Assembly (NCBI RefSeq): GCF_012952295.1
Contig: NZ_JABBCH010000010.1
Span: 93,518-157,517 of the forward strand
Source: Crystallibacter degradans
GTDB taxonomy: Bacteria > Actinomycetota > Actinomycetes > Actinomycetales > Micrococcaceae
DNA: 64,000 nt
Direction of reading: 5' to 3'
The notes beneath the pieces are model-generated. The model saw only the letters and a program-made list of their open reading frames with translations. It had not been told where the DNA came from and did no database searches. The position numbers were made by a program, and so were the translations under genes. Positions 35,991 to 45,008 of the stretch are shown here, one piece after another; within the stretch, counting starts at the first letter, position 1, and each line of letters starts with the position of its first letter.

Positions 35991-38036
35991 CTATTCCGAG
36001 CGCAGCGCCCGGCGCTGCATTTCGAGCTCCATCAGTTCCCGGTTCAACTGCTGGAACAACTCCGGGTCCGCCGACGAGTCCATGCGTTGGAGCTGGCCCA
36101 TCTTTTCGGCTTTGAGCTGGGTGATCTGCAGGTCGAACAGTCGGTTCAGGATGCCTTTGCAGTACGACTTCAGCGCATCGTCGTTGTGCGCAGGCAAGGG
36201 TGTGACCGCCAGTTCGGACACGAGTGACCGAAGTTCCTCGGGAACCTCCTGCCTGACGCTTTCCACCCATTGCGACGGCGTAGCCCCGGCGAACCCGGCA
36301 GCCCGCACCGCATCATGCACCAGGGCGTGGGCCGGAGTGCGGAACCTCACTTCGGTAAAACTCTGCCACTGGCCGGCGTCCAGCAAACCAGGCTGCTGGA
36401 GCGCAACTTCCAACGCCTCCCGCTCCATGCGCGCCACCGGATCCCTCGGGTCAGGACGGGTGAAGGCTGGAGCCGGCACAGGATTATCGGAGCCGGACCC
36501 GCGGTGGCTGGATTCGTAGGGATCTGCCGGATACTGCCGGCCTTCCGGCGGACGCTGGGAAAACTGCCCCGAGCGTCCCTGCTGGCCAGGGTACCGGTCC
36601 TGGCCCGCATTCCTCTGCTTGCCGGATCCGCCCTGCTGGGTCTGGTGCGCCGCGCCCGGCCTAGCCTGGCCGTTGCCGGCGACGCCGCCTTCTTGTTGCT
36701 GCTCCCGCAGGCGCTTGGCCGCGCCCGAGACAGCGCGCAGCACTTCGTCCACTTCCATCCCGAGCCAACCGGCCAGTTCACGGGAGTAGGCGGGCCGCAT
36801 CGCGGAGTCGCGGATCTGGGCTACTACCGGCGCCGATGCCCGCAGCGCCTGGACGCGGCCTTCGACCGTGTTCAAGTCGAATTTCTTCAGGGTCGCCTTG
36901 ATAGCGAATTCGAACAGCGGACGCCGGGAACCGATCAGATCCCTGACCGCCGCCTCTCCCCTGCTCAACCTCAGGTCGCAGGGATCGGCCCCGTTGGGTT
37001 CCACCGCCACAAAGGTCTGGGCGATAAACCGCTGGTCCTCGTCAAAGGCCCGCAGAGCCGCCTTCTGGCCCGCGGCGTCACCGTCGAAGGTGAAGATCAC
37101 CTCGCCGCCCGTGCCGTCGTCGGAAAGCAAACGCCGGGCGATCTTGATGTGGTCCGTGCCGAAGGCGGTACCGCAGGTGGCAACCGCGGTACCGATACCC
37201 GCCAGATGGCAGGCCATGACATCGGTGTACCCTTCAACGACGACAAGCTGGCGGTTCCGGGCAATGTCGCGCTTGGCGAGATCAATCCCGTACAGCACCT
37301 GGGACTTCTTGTAGAGGGTGGTTTCCGGGGTGTTCAGGTACTTCGGCCCCTGGTCGTCTTCGAAGAGCTTTCGTGCACCGAAGCCGACGGTATCCCCCGC
37401 GATGTCCCGGATGGGCCAGATCAGGCGGCCGCGGAAACGATCGTAGATGCCCCGGTTGCCCTCGGAGAACATACCGGTCAATTTCAGCTCGTCCTGGGTG
37501 AAGCCTCGGCCGGTGAGGTGTTTGAGCAGCGAGTCCCAGCCCTGCGGTGCGTACCCCACGCCGAAATGGTCCGCAGCCGCCTGGTCGAAGCCGCGTCCGG
37601 ACAGGAACTGCCGTCCGGTGGCACCGCCCGGTGTCAGCAGCTGCTCCCGGAAGAACTCCGCCGCGATTTTATGGGCATCCAGCATCCGCTGACGCTTGCC
37701 GACGTCTTCGCGGCGGGGCCCGGTTCCGCCGTCCTCGTAGCGGAGGGTGAAGTTGATCCGGTGGGCCAGTTTCTCCACCGTCTCGCTGAACGTACCGTGG
37801 TCCATCTTCTGGACAAAGGAAATTACGTCGCCACCCTCCCCGCAACCGAAGCAGTGGTAGCTGCCTACCTGCGGGCGGACATGGAACGACGGTGAGCGCT
37901 CGTCGTGGAACGGGCAGAGGCCCTTGAACGAACCGATGCCAGCGGATTTGAGCGTGACGTACCCGTCAACGATCTCCTTGATGTCAGTACGCTGGCGGAC
38001 CTCATCGATGTCTTCACGCTTAATCAGTCCGGCCAT
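35991..38036 (-). CDS. dnaG: DNA primase
   Basis: 681 residues. The N-terminal zinc-binding domain has CPFH at about residues 41-44 and CFGCGEGG near 62. The RNA-polymerase domain follows, with the TOPRIM motifs VVEGYTDVMA and FTFDGDAAGQ and EPNGADPCD. Residues of about 445-525 form a long Gln/Gly/Pro-rich linker before the helicase-binding C-terminal domain. It makes primers for replication. Start at 38036 with MAGLIKREDIDEVRQRTD, the family N-terminus. It lies downstream of dgt, a common actinobacterial order. Confidence 0.97.
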   Translation of the reverse strand: MAGLIKREDIDEVRQRTDIKEIVDGYVTLKSAGIGSFKGLCPFHDERSPSFHVRPQVGSYHCFGCGEGGDVISFVQKMDHGTFSETVEKLAHRINFTLRYEDGGTGPRREDVGKRQRMLDAHKIAAEFFREQLLTPGGATGRQFLSGRGFDQAAADHFGVGYAPQGWDSLLKHLTGRGFTQDELKLTGMFSEGNRGIYDRFRGRLIWPIRDIAGDTVGFGARKLFEDDQGPKYLNTPETTLYKKSQVLYGIDLAKRDIARNRQLVVVEGYTDVMACHLAGIGTAVATCGTAFGTDHIKIARRLLSDDGTGGEVIFTFDGDAAGQKAALRAFDEDQRFIAQTFVAVEPNGADPCDLRLSRGEAAVRDLIGSRRPLFEFAIKATLKKFDLNTVEGRVQALRASAPVVAQIRDSAMRPAYSRELAGWLGMEVDEVLRAVSGAAKRLREQQQEGGVAGNGQARPGAAHQTQQGGSGKQRNAGQDRYPGQQGRSGQFSQRPPEGRQYPADPYESSHRGSGSDNPVPAPAFTRPDPRDPVARMEREALEVALQQPGLLDAGQWQSFTEVRFRTPAHALVHDAVRAAGFAGATPSQWVESVRQEVPEELRSLVSELAVTPLPAHNDDALKSYCKGILNRLFDLQITQLKAEKMGQLQRMDSSADPELFQQLNRELMELEMQRRALRSE

Positions 38037-38199
38037 GCAACCAGTTTAGGCAATCGCTCCAAATCGGCCGGCACCCGGCTCCCGTATGGGCACATCCTCA
38101 ACGACACTGCCCGATGTGCAGGAAAAGTGCACACCCGGGCAGCACGAGCGCACCCCGAGCTGGGATGCTGCCCAACCCTGCGGGCCCTCTGAAGGAGTA

Positions 38200-39504
38200 T
38201 CAGAGCAGGGTCCGGTGCGAGCCCATCAGACGTTCATGCAGTGCGATTGCCGATACATCGGTCAGCGACGCAATCTGGTCGATGACCACGCGAAGCCGGG
38301 CGCCGTCGTCGTTAGCTGAATGCCAATCGGCGACGAAGGGCTGCTCAAGATGCTGCGCGCCGGTGGCGTGCAGTTCGTGCACCAAGTCCGTGAGGATTTC
38401 CTGCTGGCGCTCGTAGATGGGCTGGCGCAGATCCGTGGTCATGACGAAAGTGGTGGCCAGGCCCTTCATGACGGCGATCTCCATGACGGTTTCCTGCGGC
38501 ACAACCAGTTCCGCGGCGTACCTGGTCAGCGGGTCCGGACCGTAGATGGAGCGGGTGGCTTCCAGCGCGCTGGAGCAGAACCGTCCGATCAACTGGCTGG
38601 TCATGTCCTTCAGCGCGGCCATGGCCCTGCGGCTGCCGTCCGCTTCCGGCACCCACACGCCGGAGGCCTGCAGTCGCGAGAGTGCAGCGTCAACCTCAGC
38701 CGGGTCGCTGTGCGGCAGGTACCACTGCTGGGTGTAGCCGATAACGCGGCTACGGTGGTCCGGATTTTCCATCCACTTCAGCTGCACGCGCCCTGCCACG
38801 ATGGCATCCTCGACGTCATGCACGGAGTAGGAAATATCGTCGGCCAGATCCATGACCTGCGCCTCAATGCAGGAGCGCCGCTGCGGCGCACCCTCCCGCA
38901 GCCAATTGAATACCGGCAGGTCGTCCTCGTACGCGCCGAACTTGCTGGTGCGCTTGCCGTGGATGACCGGTGCGTCCGCCACCGACCACGGATATTTACA
39001 GGCCGCATCCAGGCTGGCCCGGGTCAGGTTCAGTCCCGCCGGCGAGCCGTCAGCATGCAGCACCTTCGGTTCCAGCCGGGTCAGCAGTCGCAGCGTCTGG
39101 GCGTTGCCCTCGAACCCGCCGATGGCGTGGGCAGCGGCGTTCAGCGCGGTTTCCCCGTTGTGCCCGAAGGGCGGGTGCCCAAGGTCATGCGCCAGGCAGG
39201 CGGCATCCACCACGTCCGGGTCGCAGCCCAGGGTGCGGCCGAGTTCGCGGCCGACCTGCGCGACTTCCAGGCTGTGCGTCAGCCGGGTGCGGACAAAGTC
39301 ATCCGTGTCCGGCGAGACCACCTGCGTCTTCGCCCCGAGCCGACGCAGCGCCGAGGAATGCAGCACCCGGGCACGGTCGCGCTCGAAGTGGGTGCGGTAC
39401 GTGCTCTTGGCGGGTTCGGTGACCCAGCGTTCCTGGTCCGTTTCCGTGTAGCCGGGCATCAGCGGCGCCGGCGTAATGACGGTGTTCTCAGCCACCGGAA
39501 ACAT
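38200..39504 (-). CDS. dgt: Deoxyguanosinetriphosphate triphosphohydrolase-like protein
   Basis: 434 residues, HD-domain family. RTRLTHSLEVAQVGR and the metal motif AHDLGHPPFGHNGE identify dGTPase-type enzymes, which cut dNTPs to nucleoside and triphosphate. MDLADDISYSVHDVEDA is the later metal-binding aspartate. The ATG at 39504 overlaps dusB by 17 bp; a GTG at 39495 is an alternative start. The nucleotide preference is not predictable. Confidence 0.92.
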   Translation of the reverse strand: MFPVAENTVITPAPLMPGYTETDQERWVTEPAKSTYRTHFERDRARVLHSSALRRLGAKTQVVSPDTDDFVRTRLTHSLEVAQVGRELGRTLGCDPDVVDAACLAHDLGHPPFGHNGETALNAAAHAIGGFEGNAQTLRLLTRLEPKVLHADGSPAGLNLTRASLDAACKYPWSVADAPVIHGKRTSKFGAYEDDLPVFNWLREGAPQRRSCIEAQVMDLADDISYSVHDVEDAIVAGRVQLKWMENPDHRSRVIGYTQQWYLPHSDPAEVDAALSRLQASGVWVPEADGSRRAMAALKDMTSQLIGRFCSSALEATRSIYGPDPLTRYAAELVVPQETVMEIAVMKGLATTFVMTTDLRQPIYERQQEILTDLVHELHATGAQHLEQPFVADWHSANDDGARLRVVIDQIASLTDVSAIALHERLMGSHRTLL

Positions 39505-40669
39505 CCAATTCGGCAGCGGAGATATCTGCCTGCTGGGCGTCGTTGAGCAGCCGCGATTCCAGCCACTTCTCCGGCAGGGCGGTCCGCTTGGGCGAGCCGG
39601 CCCGGCCGCGCGGCCCCTCGGCGTCGGCACCCGGATACGGGGCGCTCATGTCCAGAGTGTCCAGCAGTTCGCGCAGCACTTCAAGCGTGGGAACGGTGGC
39701 CAGCTTGGCACGCAGTTCGCCGCCCACCATGTAACCCTTGAAATACCAGGCCATGTGCTTGCGGATGTCCCGCAGCGCCTTGCCCTCGTCGCCGAAGGTT
39801 TCGATCAGCAGCTGCGCATGGCGGTACACGCTCTCCGCAACCTCTTTCAGACCGGGGCGGAAACGCCGATCGCTGCCCTCGAACGCGGCCTGCAAATCGC
39901 CGAACAGCCATGGCCGGCCCTGGCAGCCGCGGCCGACGACGATGCCGTCCACCCCGGTTTCGCGAACCATGCGGATGGCGTCCTCGGCGCTCCAGATATC
40001 GCCGTTGCCCAACACCGGAATATCAGGCAGCGCCTCACGGAGGGTGGCGATGGCGGACCAGTCCGCCTTGCCCGAATAGAACTGGGAGGCCGTCCGGCCA
40101 TGGAGCGCGACGGCGGCCACCCCGGCGTCACGCGCGATCCGGCCGGCGTCCAGGTACGTCAGGTGGTCGTCGTCGATCCCCTTGCGCATTTTGATGGTCA
40201 GCGGAATGTTGCCCTTGGAAGCTTCCTTCACCGCAGTCTGCACAATGCCGGTGAACAGATCCAGCTTCCAGGGCAGAGCCGAGCCGCCGCCCTTGCGGGT
40301 GACTTTAGGCACCGGGCAGCCGAAATTGAGATCGATGTGGTCCGCACGATCCTCTTCGACCAGCAGGCGCACGGCGGCGCCGACGGTCTGGGGGTCCACG
40401 CCGTACAACTGGACGGAGCGGACCTTCTCGTCCTCGTCGTGCGAGATGATGCGCATCGACTCCGGACTGCGCTCGACCAGCGCGCGGGAGGTCACCATTT
40501 CGGAGACGTAGAGCCCGCCCCCGTACTCGCGGCAGAGCCGGCGGAATGCCTTATTGGTGATCCCGGCCATGGGCGCCAGGATCACGGGAGCATCAACGGT
40601 CAGCGGCCCGAGCTTGAGCGGAGGCAGCTCCAAGCGGGTGTCCGACGTGGGTACAGCGGTAACAGTCAC
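39488..40669 (-). CDS. dusB: tRNA-dihydrouridine synthase
   Basis: 393 residues, FMN TIM barrel. APMAGITNKAFRRLC near residue 32, the catalytic cysteine in DLNFGCPVPKVTRKGGGSA, LHGRTASQFYSGKADW and GNGDIWSAEDA are typical. It reduces uridine in the tRNA D-loop. First gene of a dusB-dgt pair. The C-terminal 40 or so residues extend beyond the usual fold. Confidence 0.95.
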   Translation of the reverse strand: MTVTAVPTSDTRLELPPLKLGPLTVDAPVILAPMAGITNKAFRRLCREYGGGLYVSEMVTSRALVERSPESMRIISHDEDEKVRSVQLYGVDPQTVGAAVRLLVEEDRADHIDLNFGCPVPKVTRKGGGSALPWKLDLFTGIVQTAVKEASKGNIPLTIKMRKGIDDDHLTYLDAGRIARDAGVAAVALHGRTASQFYSGKADWSAIATLREALPDIPVLGNGDIWSAEDAIRMVRETGVDGIVVGRGCQGRPWLFGDLQAAFEGSDRRFRPGLKEVAESVYRHAQLLIETFGDEGKALRDIRKHMAWYFKGYMVGGELRAKLATVPTLEVLRELLDTLDMSAPYPGADAEGPRGRAGSPKRTALPEKWLESRLLNDAQQADISAAELDVSGG

Positions 40670-40794
40670 TTACCTATTCTCTCAAAACCACGCAAATCTG
40701 CCGAAACCACTGTGGATAATGCCGAACACCGGCGGAAACCTGGGCGTCGGGCGGCCCGATGGCAGGCAGGGGCCGCCTCTTCTCAGGCTTCTCC

Positions 40795-42222
40795 TCAAGC
40801 CTCTTCCGCTCGGCGCCGTCCGCGCCGGGTGGGCAGCTCATGCTGGGTGGACGGCCCATGCCCAGTAGGCAGTTCGTGCCCCGGTGAGCTGCCGCCGTCG
40901 TTAGTCAGATGGGCACGTTCGGCGGCCTGTCCACGGTCTATACCCGCCATAGCGAGGGCCTCTCCCCCTGCTACTCCCACGGTGACCTCATCGGTGCGGC
41001 GGATGCCGGTAGCCTTGACCACCAGCACGGCGATCAAGGTGGTCACCGGGATCGCCAGCACCAGCCCGATGGAACCGACCAAGGTACGGACGATCTCTTC
41101 CGCAAGCTCGCCGCTGGTCAGCGTGTCGAACAGCGGACGTTCATAGAGCGAAACCAGGATCAGCACCGGCAGCGCGGCACCGGCGTAGGCAAAAGCGATG
41201 GTGTAGACGGTGGAGGCTATGTGGTCGCGGCCCACGCGCATGGCCCCCGTGAACAGCCGCTTCGCCGATGCTCCCGGCGCCAGCTCGTACATCTCCCAGA
41301 CGGCGGAGGACTGTGTGATGGTCACATCGTTCAGCACGCCGAGCCCGGAGATAATCAATCCGCACATGATGATGCCCGAGAGCGACATCTGGCCGCCCAT
41401 GTTGACCAGCTGGTAGGTGTCCTCGTCCCCCACGCCGGTCAAGTAGGCAGCGTCCGTGGCCCAGGCCGACATCACCGCCGTAATGCCGAGCCCGAACAGC
41501 GTGCCCAGCAGCGCCGTGGAAGTACGGGCGGAGAAACCATGTGCGAAATACAGCACGCCCACCATGATCACAATCGAGCCGATCAGTCCCAGCAGGAGCG
41601 GCGGTTTTCCCTCCACCAGCCCGGGCAGGATGAACTGCGCCATCACGATGAACCCGCCGACCAGCCCCAGCATCGCCCGGAAGCCGCGCCAGCGGGCCAC
41701 CGATACAACGACGACGGCGTACAGCACGGCCAGCAGCACGATCGGAATGCTGCGGACAAAGTCCACGAAGATGAACGTCCCAGGCTGACCGGGCATGATC
41801 TCGCTCAGGTTCAGGTAGCGGATCTTGTCCCCCGCTTCCACGCCGCGGGACTGCGCAATCTCCGGCGTCACTTCCACCTGCAGCGGCGAGCCACCCGCAT
41901 CCGGTTGGGTGTAGGCAACCATGCATTCCTGTGCTTCTGCCCCCGCCTCAACCGCTGCCGCCGAGGACGGGCAGGTTTCGATCGCCACCCGCTGCACCGT
42001 GCCGACGTCGAAAGTAACGCCCGGGGCCGTTGCATACGGGTCGGTGACGGCAACGCCGGTACGCTCGCCGGACGGCCAGAGCGCGATCATGCCGATCAGC
42101 GTCAGGACGGTGATCGGCAGCAGGATTGCGGCGAGCAGGAGGTTGGCCTTGCGCCGGGCAGCCAGTGTCTCGACACTCGGCGGCCCTTGGTCCTCGGTTG
42201 CATGGGAGTGGGAGTGGCCCAA
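40795..42222 (-). CDS. YibE/F-like multispanning membrane protein
   Basis: 475 residues. It has a cytoplasmic His-containing N-terminus (MGHSHSHATE), one helix, an external domain of about 110 residues, then seven or eight helices with the conserved SSAVWEMYELAPGAS and RVGRDHIASTVYTIAFAYAG of the YibE/F family. The C-terminal 50 residues are Gly/His/Arg-rich. The family's function is not known. The ATG at 42222 fits. It is downstream of the GNAT gene on the same strand. Confidence 0.85.
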   Translation of the reverse strand: MGHSHSHATEDQGPPSVETLAARRKANLLLAAILLPITVLTLIGMIALWPSGERTGVAVTDPYATAPGVTFDVGTVQRVAIETCPSSAAAVEAGAEAQECMVAYTQPDAGGSPLQVEVTPEIAQSRGVEAGDKIRYLNLSEIMPGQPGTFIFVDFVRSIPIVLLAVLYAVVVVSVARWRGFRAMLGLVGGFIVMAQFILPGLVEGKPPLLLGLIGSIVIMVGVLYFAHGFSARTSTALLGTLFGLGITAVMSAWATDAAYLTGVGDEDTYQLVNMGGQMSLSGIIMCGLIISGLGVLNDVTITQSSAVWEMYELAPGASAKRLFTGAMRVGRDHIASTVYTIAFAYAGAALPVLILVSLYERPLFDTLTSGELAEEIVRTLVGSIGLVLAIPVTTLIAVLVVKATGIRRTDEVTVGVAGGEALAMAGIDRGQAAERAHLTNDGGSSPGHELPTGHGPSTQHELPTRRGRRRAEEA

Positions 42223-42305
42223 GGAATTCCTTCGCGCGGGAGGGTGGATGCGGGAGGGTGGTTACTGCTAGATGGCGCGGTGCTGCACTGGTGGCGCGGT
42301 CGCGC

Positions 42306-42358
42306 AGCTGTGGAGGATCAGTCGCCGACGCTAGCTGTGGAGGATCAGTCGCTCACGA
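42306..42358. repeat. 27-bp tandem duplication at the 3' end of the GNAT gene
   Basis: The unit AGCTGTGGAGGATCAGTCGC plus 7 bp occurs twice, 27 bp apart (42306 and 42333), matching at 24 of 27 positions. It covers the stop codon of the GNAT gene, so a second TGA lies nine codons beyond. A separate direct repeat of GCGGGAGGGTGG lies nearby, around 42237-42262. Confidence 0.8.
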
Positions 42359-43256
42359 TGGAGGTAACCGGGCCGAGCTGCTGTGCCGTGCCGGCCGCGA
42401 GCAGCGGTTCCAGCACTGCGACCACGGCCGTCATGGAGTCATCCACTTCAAGCTGCACCGGGTACTGGTGCACCAGCATCGCAAGGAGCTGGCGGACAGC
42501 CTGCTGGGCTGCGTCCGGTTCCAGCGCAGTGTCGTAGCCGAGCAGCACGTCCGCCGGAGCGTCCGTCCGCTCCTGCGTATAACTGACGGCGAAGGCGCTG
42601 ATGGTTCCGACCTTATCCCTGGGCGCGCTGCGCAGCACCACCGCACCGGAAGCACCGGTCGCGTCGCTGAGCAGCATCTGCTGGGCACGCCCGAGCGTCA
42701 TGTCCGCCCGGTCCCAGACATGGACGGAGTTGTAAAAGTCCGTCACCGCCGTCGTCAATTCCACAGAACCCGTGGCTGCTTCTTCCAGTTGCGGACCGTC
42801 CGCTTCGGTCAGGTCCGGAAGCGGCAACGCGCCAGGCTGCACGACAATCACCCGCGAGGTCTGGATCGGAGTCAGCCCGGAGGCCTGCGCGAAGCCGGCA
42901 CCGCTGCTCTCCGGCTCCACCTTGGCGCGCAACCGTGTAACGCCCGACGGCGATTGCTCGGCTTCCTTACGCAGCATGCCCATGAGGGTGCTCGCTAAAC
43001 CAGCACGGCGGTGGTCCCGCGCCACCTCGACGTAGGTCCATAACCGCTCCGGATGCAGGCTCGTTTCATAGACCACACCGGCGGCGACGGCGACACCTTG
43101 GTCCTCAGCAACTATGCAACGGGACCACGGCTGATCCGACGACGGACGCAGCACCCCGCGGAAGTGCTGGACCTGCGTGGTTTCCGGGTCACCCCAGATT
43201 TCCAGCAGGGCCAGATCATCCCCGTCGCGCCATTCACGGTAATTCAGCTCTGCCAT
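42345..43256 (-). CDS. GNAT-family N-acetyltransferase, two-domain
   Basis: 303 residues. The first half is a GNAT domain with VEVARDHRRAGLASTLMGML, the acetyl-CoA pyrophosphate loop. The second half is a weaker GNAT-like repeat without the loop. It begins MAELNYREWRDGDDLALLEIW. It is separated from glyS by a hairpin and runs toward the YibE/F gene. The substrate is unknown. Confidence 0.82.
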   Translation of the reverse strand: MAELNYREWRDGDDLALLEIWGDPETTQVQHFRGVLRPSSDQPWSRCIVAEDQGVAVAAGVVYETSLHPERLWTYVEVARDHRRAGLASTLMGMLRKEAEQSPSGVTRLRAKVEPESSGAGFAQASGLTPIQTSRVIVVQPGALPLPDLTEADGPQLEEAATGSVELTTAVTDFYNSVHVWDRADMTLGRAQQMLLSDATGASGAVVLRSAPRDKVGTISAFAVSYTQERTDAPADVLLGYDTALEPDAAQQAVRQLLAMLVHQYPVQLEVDDSMTAVVAVLEPLLAAGTAQQLGPVTSIVSD

Positions 43257-43283
43257 GGTTACTCCTAGCGAAATTGCTTGAGG

Positions 43284-43308
43284 TAGGTGCCGGTTTCGCC
43301 GGCACCTA
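43284..43308. terminator. Hairpin between glyS and the GNAT gene
   Basis: TAGGTGCCGG and CCGGCACCTA form a perfect 10-bp stem with a 5-nt loop, 24 bp after the glyS stop on the minus strand. No T-run follows, so termination is likely but not certain. Confidence 0.6.
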
Positions 43309-43331
43309 TCGGGTAAAGCTCATTGGGTCGG

Positions 43332-44720
43332 TCAGGCGCCGATAAGCCGTGCGGCCAGGTAACCTTCGACCTTGTCCAGGCTCACCCGCTCCTGCGCCAT
43401 CGAGTCGCGTTCGCGGATGGTCACTGCGTGGTCCTCAAGCGTGTCGAAATCGACCGTGATGCAGAACGGGGTGCCGATTTCGTCCTGGCGGCGGTAGCGG
43501 CGGCCGATTGCACCGGCGTCGTCGAAATCGATGTTCCAGGTGCGGCGCAGTTGGGCACCGAGATCCTTGGCCTTCGGCGACAGGTCCTCGTTGCGGCTCA
43601 GCGGAAGCACGGCGGCCTTGATCGGAGCCAGCCGCGGATCCAGCTTGAGTACGGTGCGCTTGTCCACGCCGCCCTTGGCGTTGGGAGCCTCGTCTTCCGC
43701 GAACGCGTCCACGAGGAACGCCATGAACGAGCGGGTCAGTCCGGCAGCCGGTTCGATGACGTACGGGGTGTAACGCTCGTTGGTCGCCTGGTTGAAGTAG
43801 CTCAGGTCAGTACCGGAGTGCTTCGTGTGGGTGGAGAGGTCAAAGTCGGTCCGGTTGGCAATGCCTTCGAGCTCGCCCCACTCAGATCCCTGGAAGCCGA
43901 AGCGGTACTCGACATCCGTGGTGCCCTTGGAGTAGTGGCTCAGCTTGTCCAACGGGTGCTCGAACAGACGCAGGTTGTCCGGGTTGATACCCAAATCCAC
44001 GTACCACTGCAGGCGGTTTTCGATCCAGTACTTATGCCATTCTTCATCCGTGCCCGGCTCGACGAAGAACTCCATCTCCATCTGCTCGAACTCACGCGTG
44101 CGGAAAATGAAGTTACCCGGGGTGATCTCGTTACGGAAGCTCTTGCCGATTTGGCCGATGCCGAACGGCGGCTTCTTCCGCGAAGTGGTGAGCACATTGT
44201 TGAAGTTCACGAAGATGCCCTGCGCGGTTTCCGGGCGCAGGTAGTGCAGCCCCTCTTCGCTGGCTACCGGACCGAGGAAGGTCTTGAGCAGGCCGGAGAA
44301 TTCCTGCGGTTCGGTCCATTCACCCTTGGTGCCGCAGTTGGCGCAGGCGATGTCCTTCAAACCATTTTCGGGCGCGCGGCCCTTCTTCTCTTCGTATTCT
44401 TCTTCAAGGTGGTCCGCGCGGTAGCGCTTGTGGCAGCTCAGGCACTCAACCAGCGGGTCGCTGAAGACATCCACGTGCCCGGATGCTTCCCATACCTGGC
44501 GAGGCAGGATGACTGAGGAATCCAAACCGACGACGTCGTCGCGGCCGCGGACAACGGTCTGCCACCACTGGCGCTTGATGTTTTCTTTGAGCTCGACGCC
44601 GAGAGGCCCGTAGTCCCATGCCGAGCGGGATCCACCGTAGATTTCACCGGCCTGGAACACGAAGCCGCGGCGCTTGGCCAGCGAAATGATCGGATCAAGC
44701 TTGGATTTGGCTGCTGCCAT
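43332..44720 (-). CDS. glyS: Glycyl-tRNA synthetase (class II, alpha2 type)
   Basis: 462 residues. It begins at [21 protein letters not shown], the alpha2-type GlyRS motif. A CxxC zinc-like pair (CLSCHKRY) and a second ([10 protein letters not shown]) follow. Class II motif 2 is [19 protein letters not shown] and motif 3 [10 protein letters not shown]. It charges tRNA-Gly. No T-box (AGGGTGGNACCGCG) was seen in the 288 bp upstream. Confidence 0.97.
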   Translation of the reverse strand: MAAAKSKLDPIISLAKRRGFVFQAGEIYGGSRSAWDYGPLGVELKENIKRQWWQTVVRGRDDVVGLDSSVILPRQVWEASGHVDVFSDPLVECLSCHKRYRADHLEEEYEEKKGRAPENGLKDIACANCGTKGEWTEPQEFSGLLKTFLGPVASEEGLHYLRPETAQGIFVNFNNVLTTSRKKPPFGIGQIGKSFRNEITPGNFIFRTREFEQMEMEFFVEPGTDEEWHKYWIENRLQWYVDLGINPDNLRLFEHPLDKLSHYSKGTTDVEYRFGFQGSEWGELEGIANRTDFDLSTHTKHSGTDLSYFNQATNERYTPYVIEPAAGLTRSFMAFLVDAFAEDEAPNAKGGVDKRTVLKLDPRLAPIKAAVLPLSRNEDLSPKAKDLGAQLRRTWNIDFDDAGAIGRRYRRQDEIGTPFCITVDFDTLEDHAVTIRERDSMAQERVSLDKVEGYLAARLIGA

Positions 44721-45008
44721 CAGGTGGTTCTCCAGTCTCTACAGGGCCGCTGGGTGCGGTCCGGCTCGGTTCGGGCGCAGATCGAAATGAGCCCTGCGTT
44801 TGCAGGTAGTCAGGACGGTCTTTGCGCACAGGTCAGTGCGTAGCGAAGCTACAAGATTAGCCTACCCAAGTCCTGCCGACTCCCCCGACACCGCTGCCCG
44901 GACATGACGTCGTTGTGATGAAGAACGGCTTGATCAAACCGGATGCTCGTTCGACCGGATTCTTCAAGGGACTTTCAGCACAACGCACTCCGGCTGCTTC
45001 GCCGCTGG
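44721..45008. other. Intergenic region glyS promoter to DUF222 stop
   Basis: 288 bp. On the minus strand it has TAGGCTAAT at about 44855-44863, which could be a -10 element for glyS. I see no gene, RNA motif or strong repeat. Confidence 0.4.

Noticed and set aside
36270..37895. A 541-codon open frame on the plus strand
   Set aside because: Antisense to dnaG, with no ribosome-binding site or recognisable domain.
44721..45008. A T-box leader in front of glyS
   Set aside because: The conserved T-box sequence AGGGTGGNACCGCG and a specifier loop were not found.
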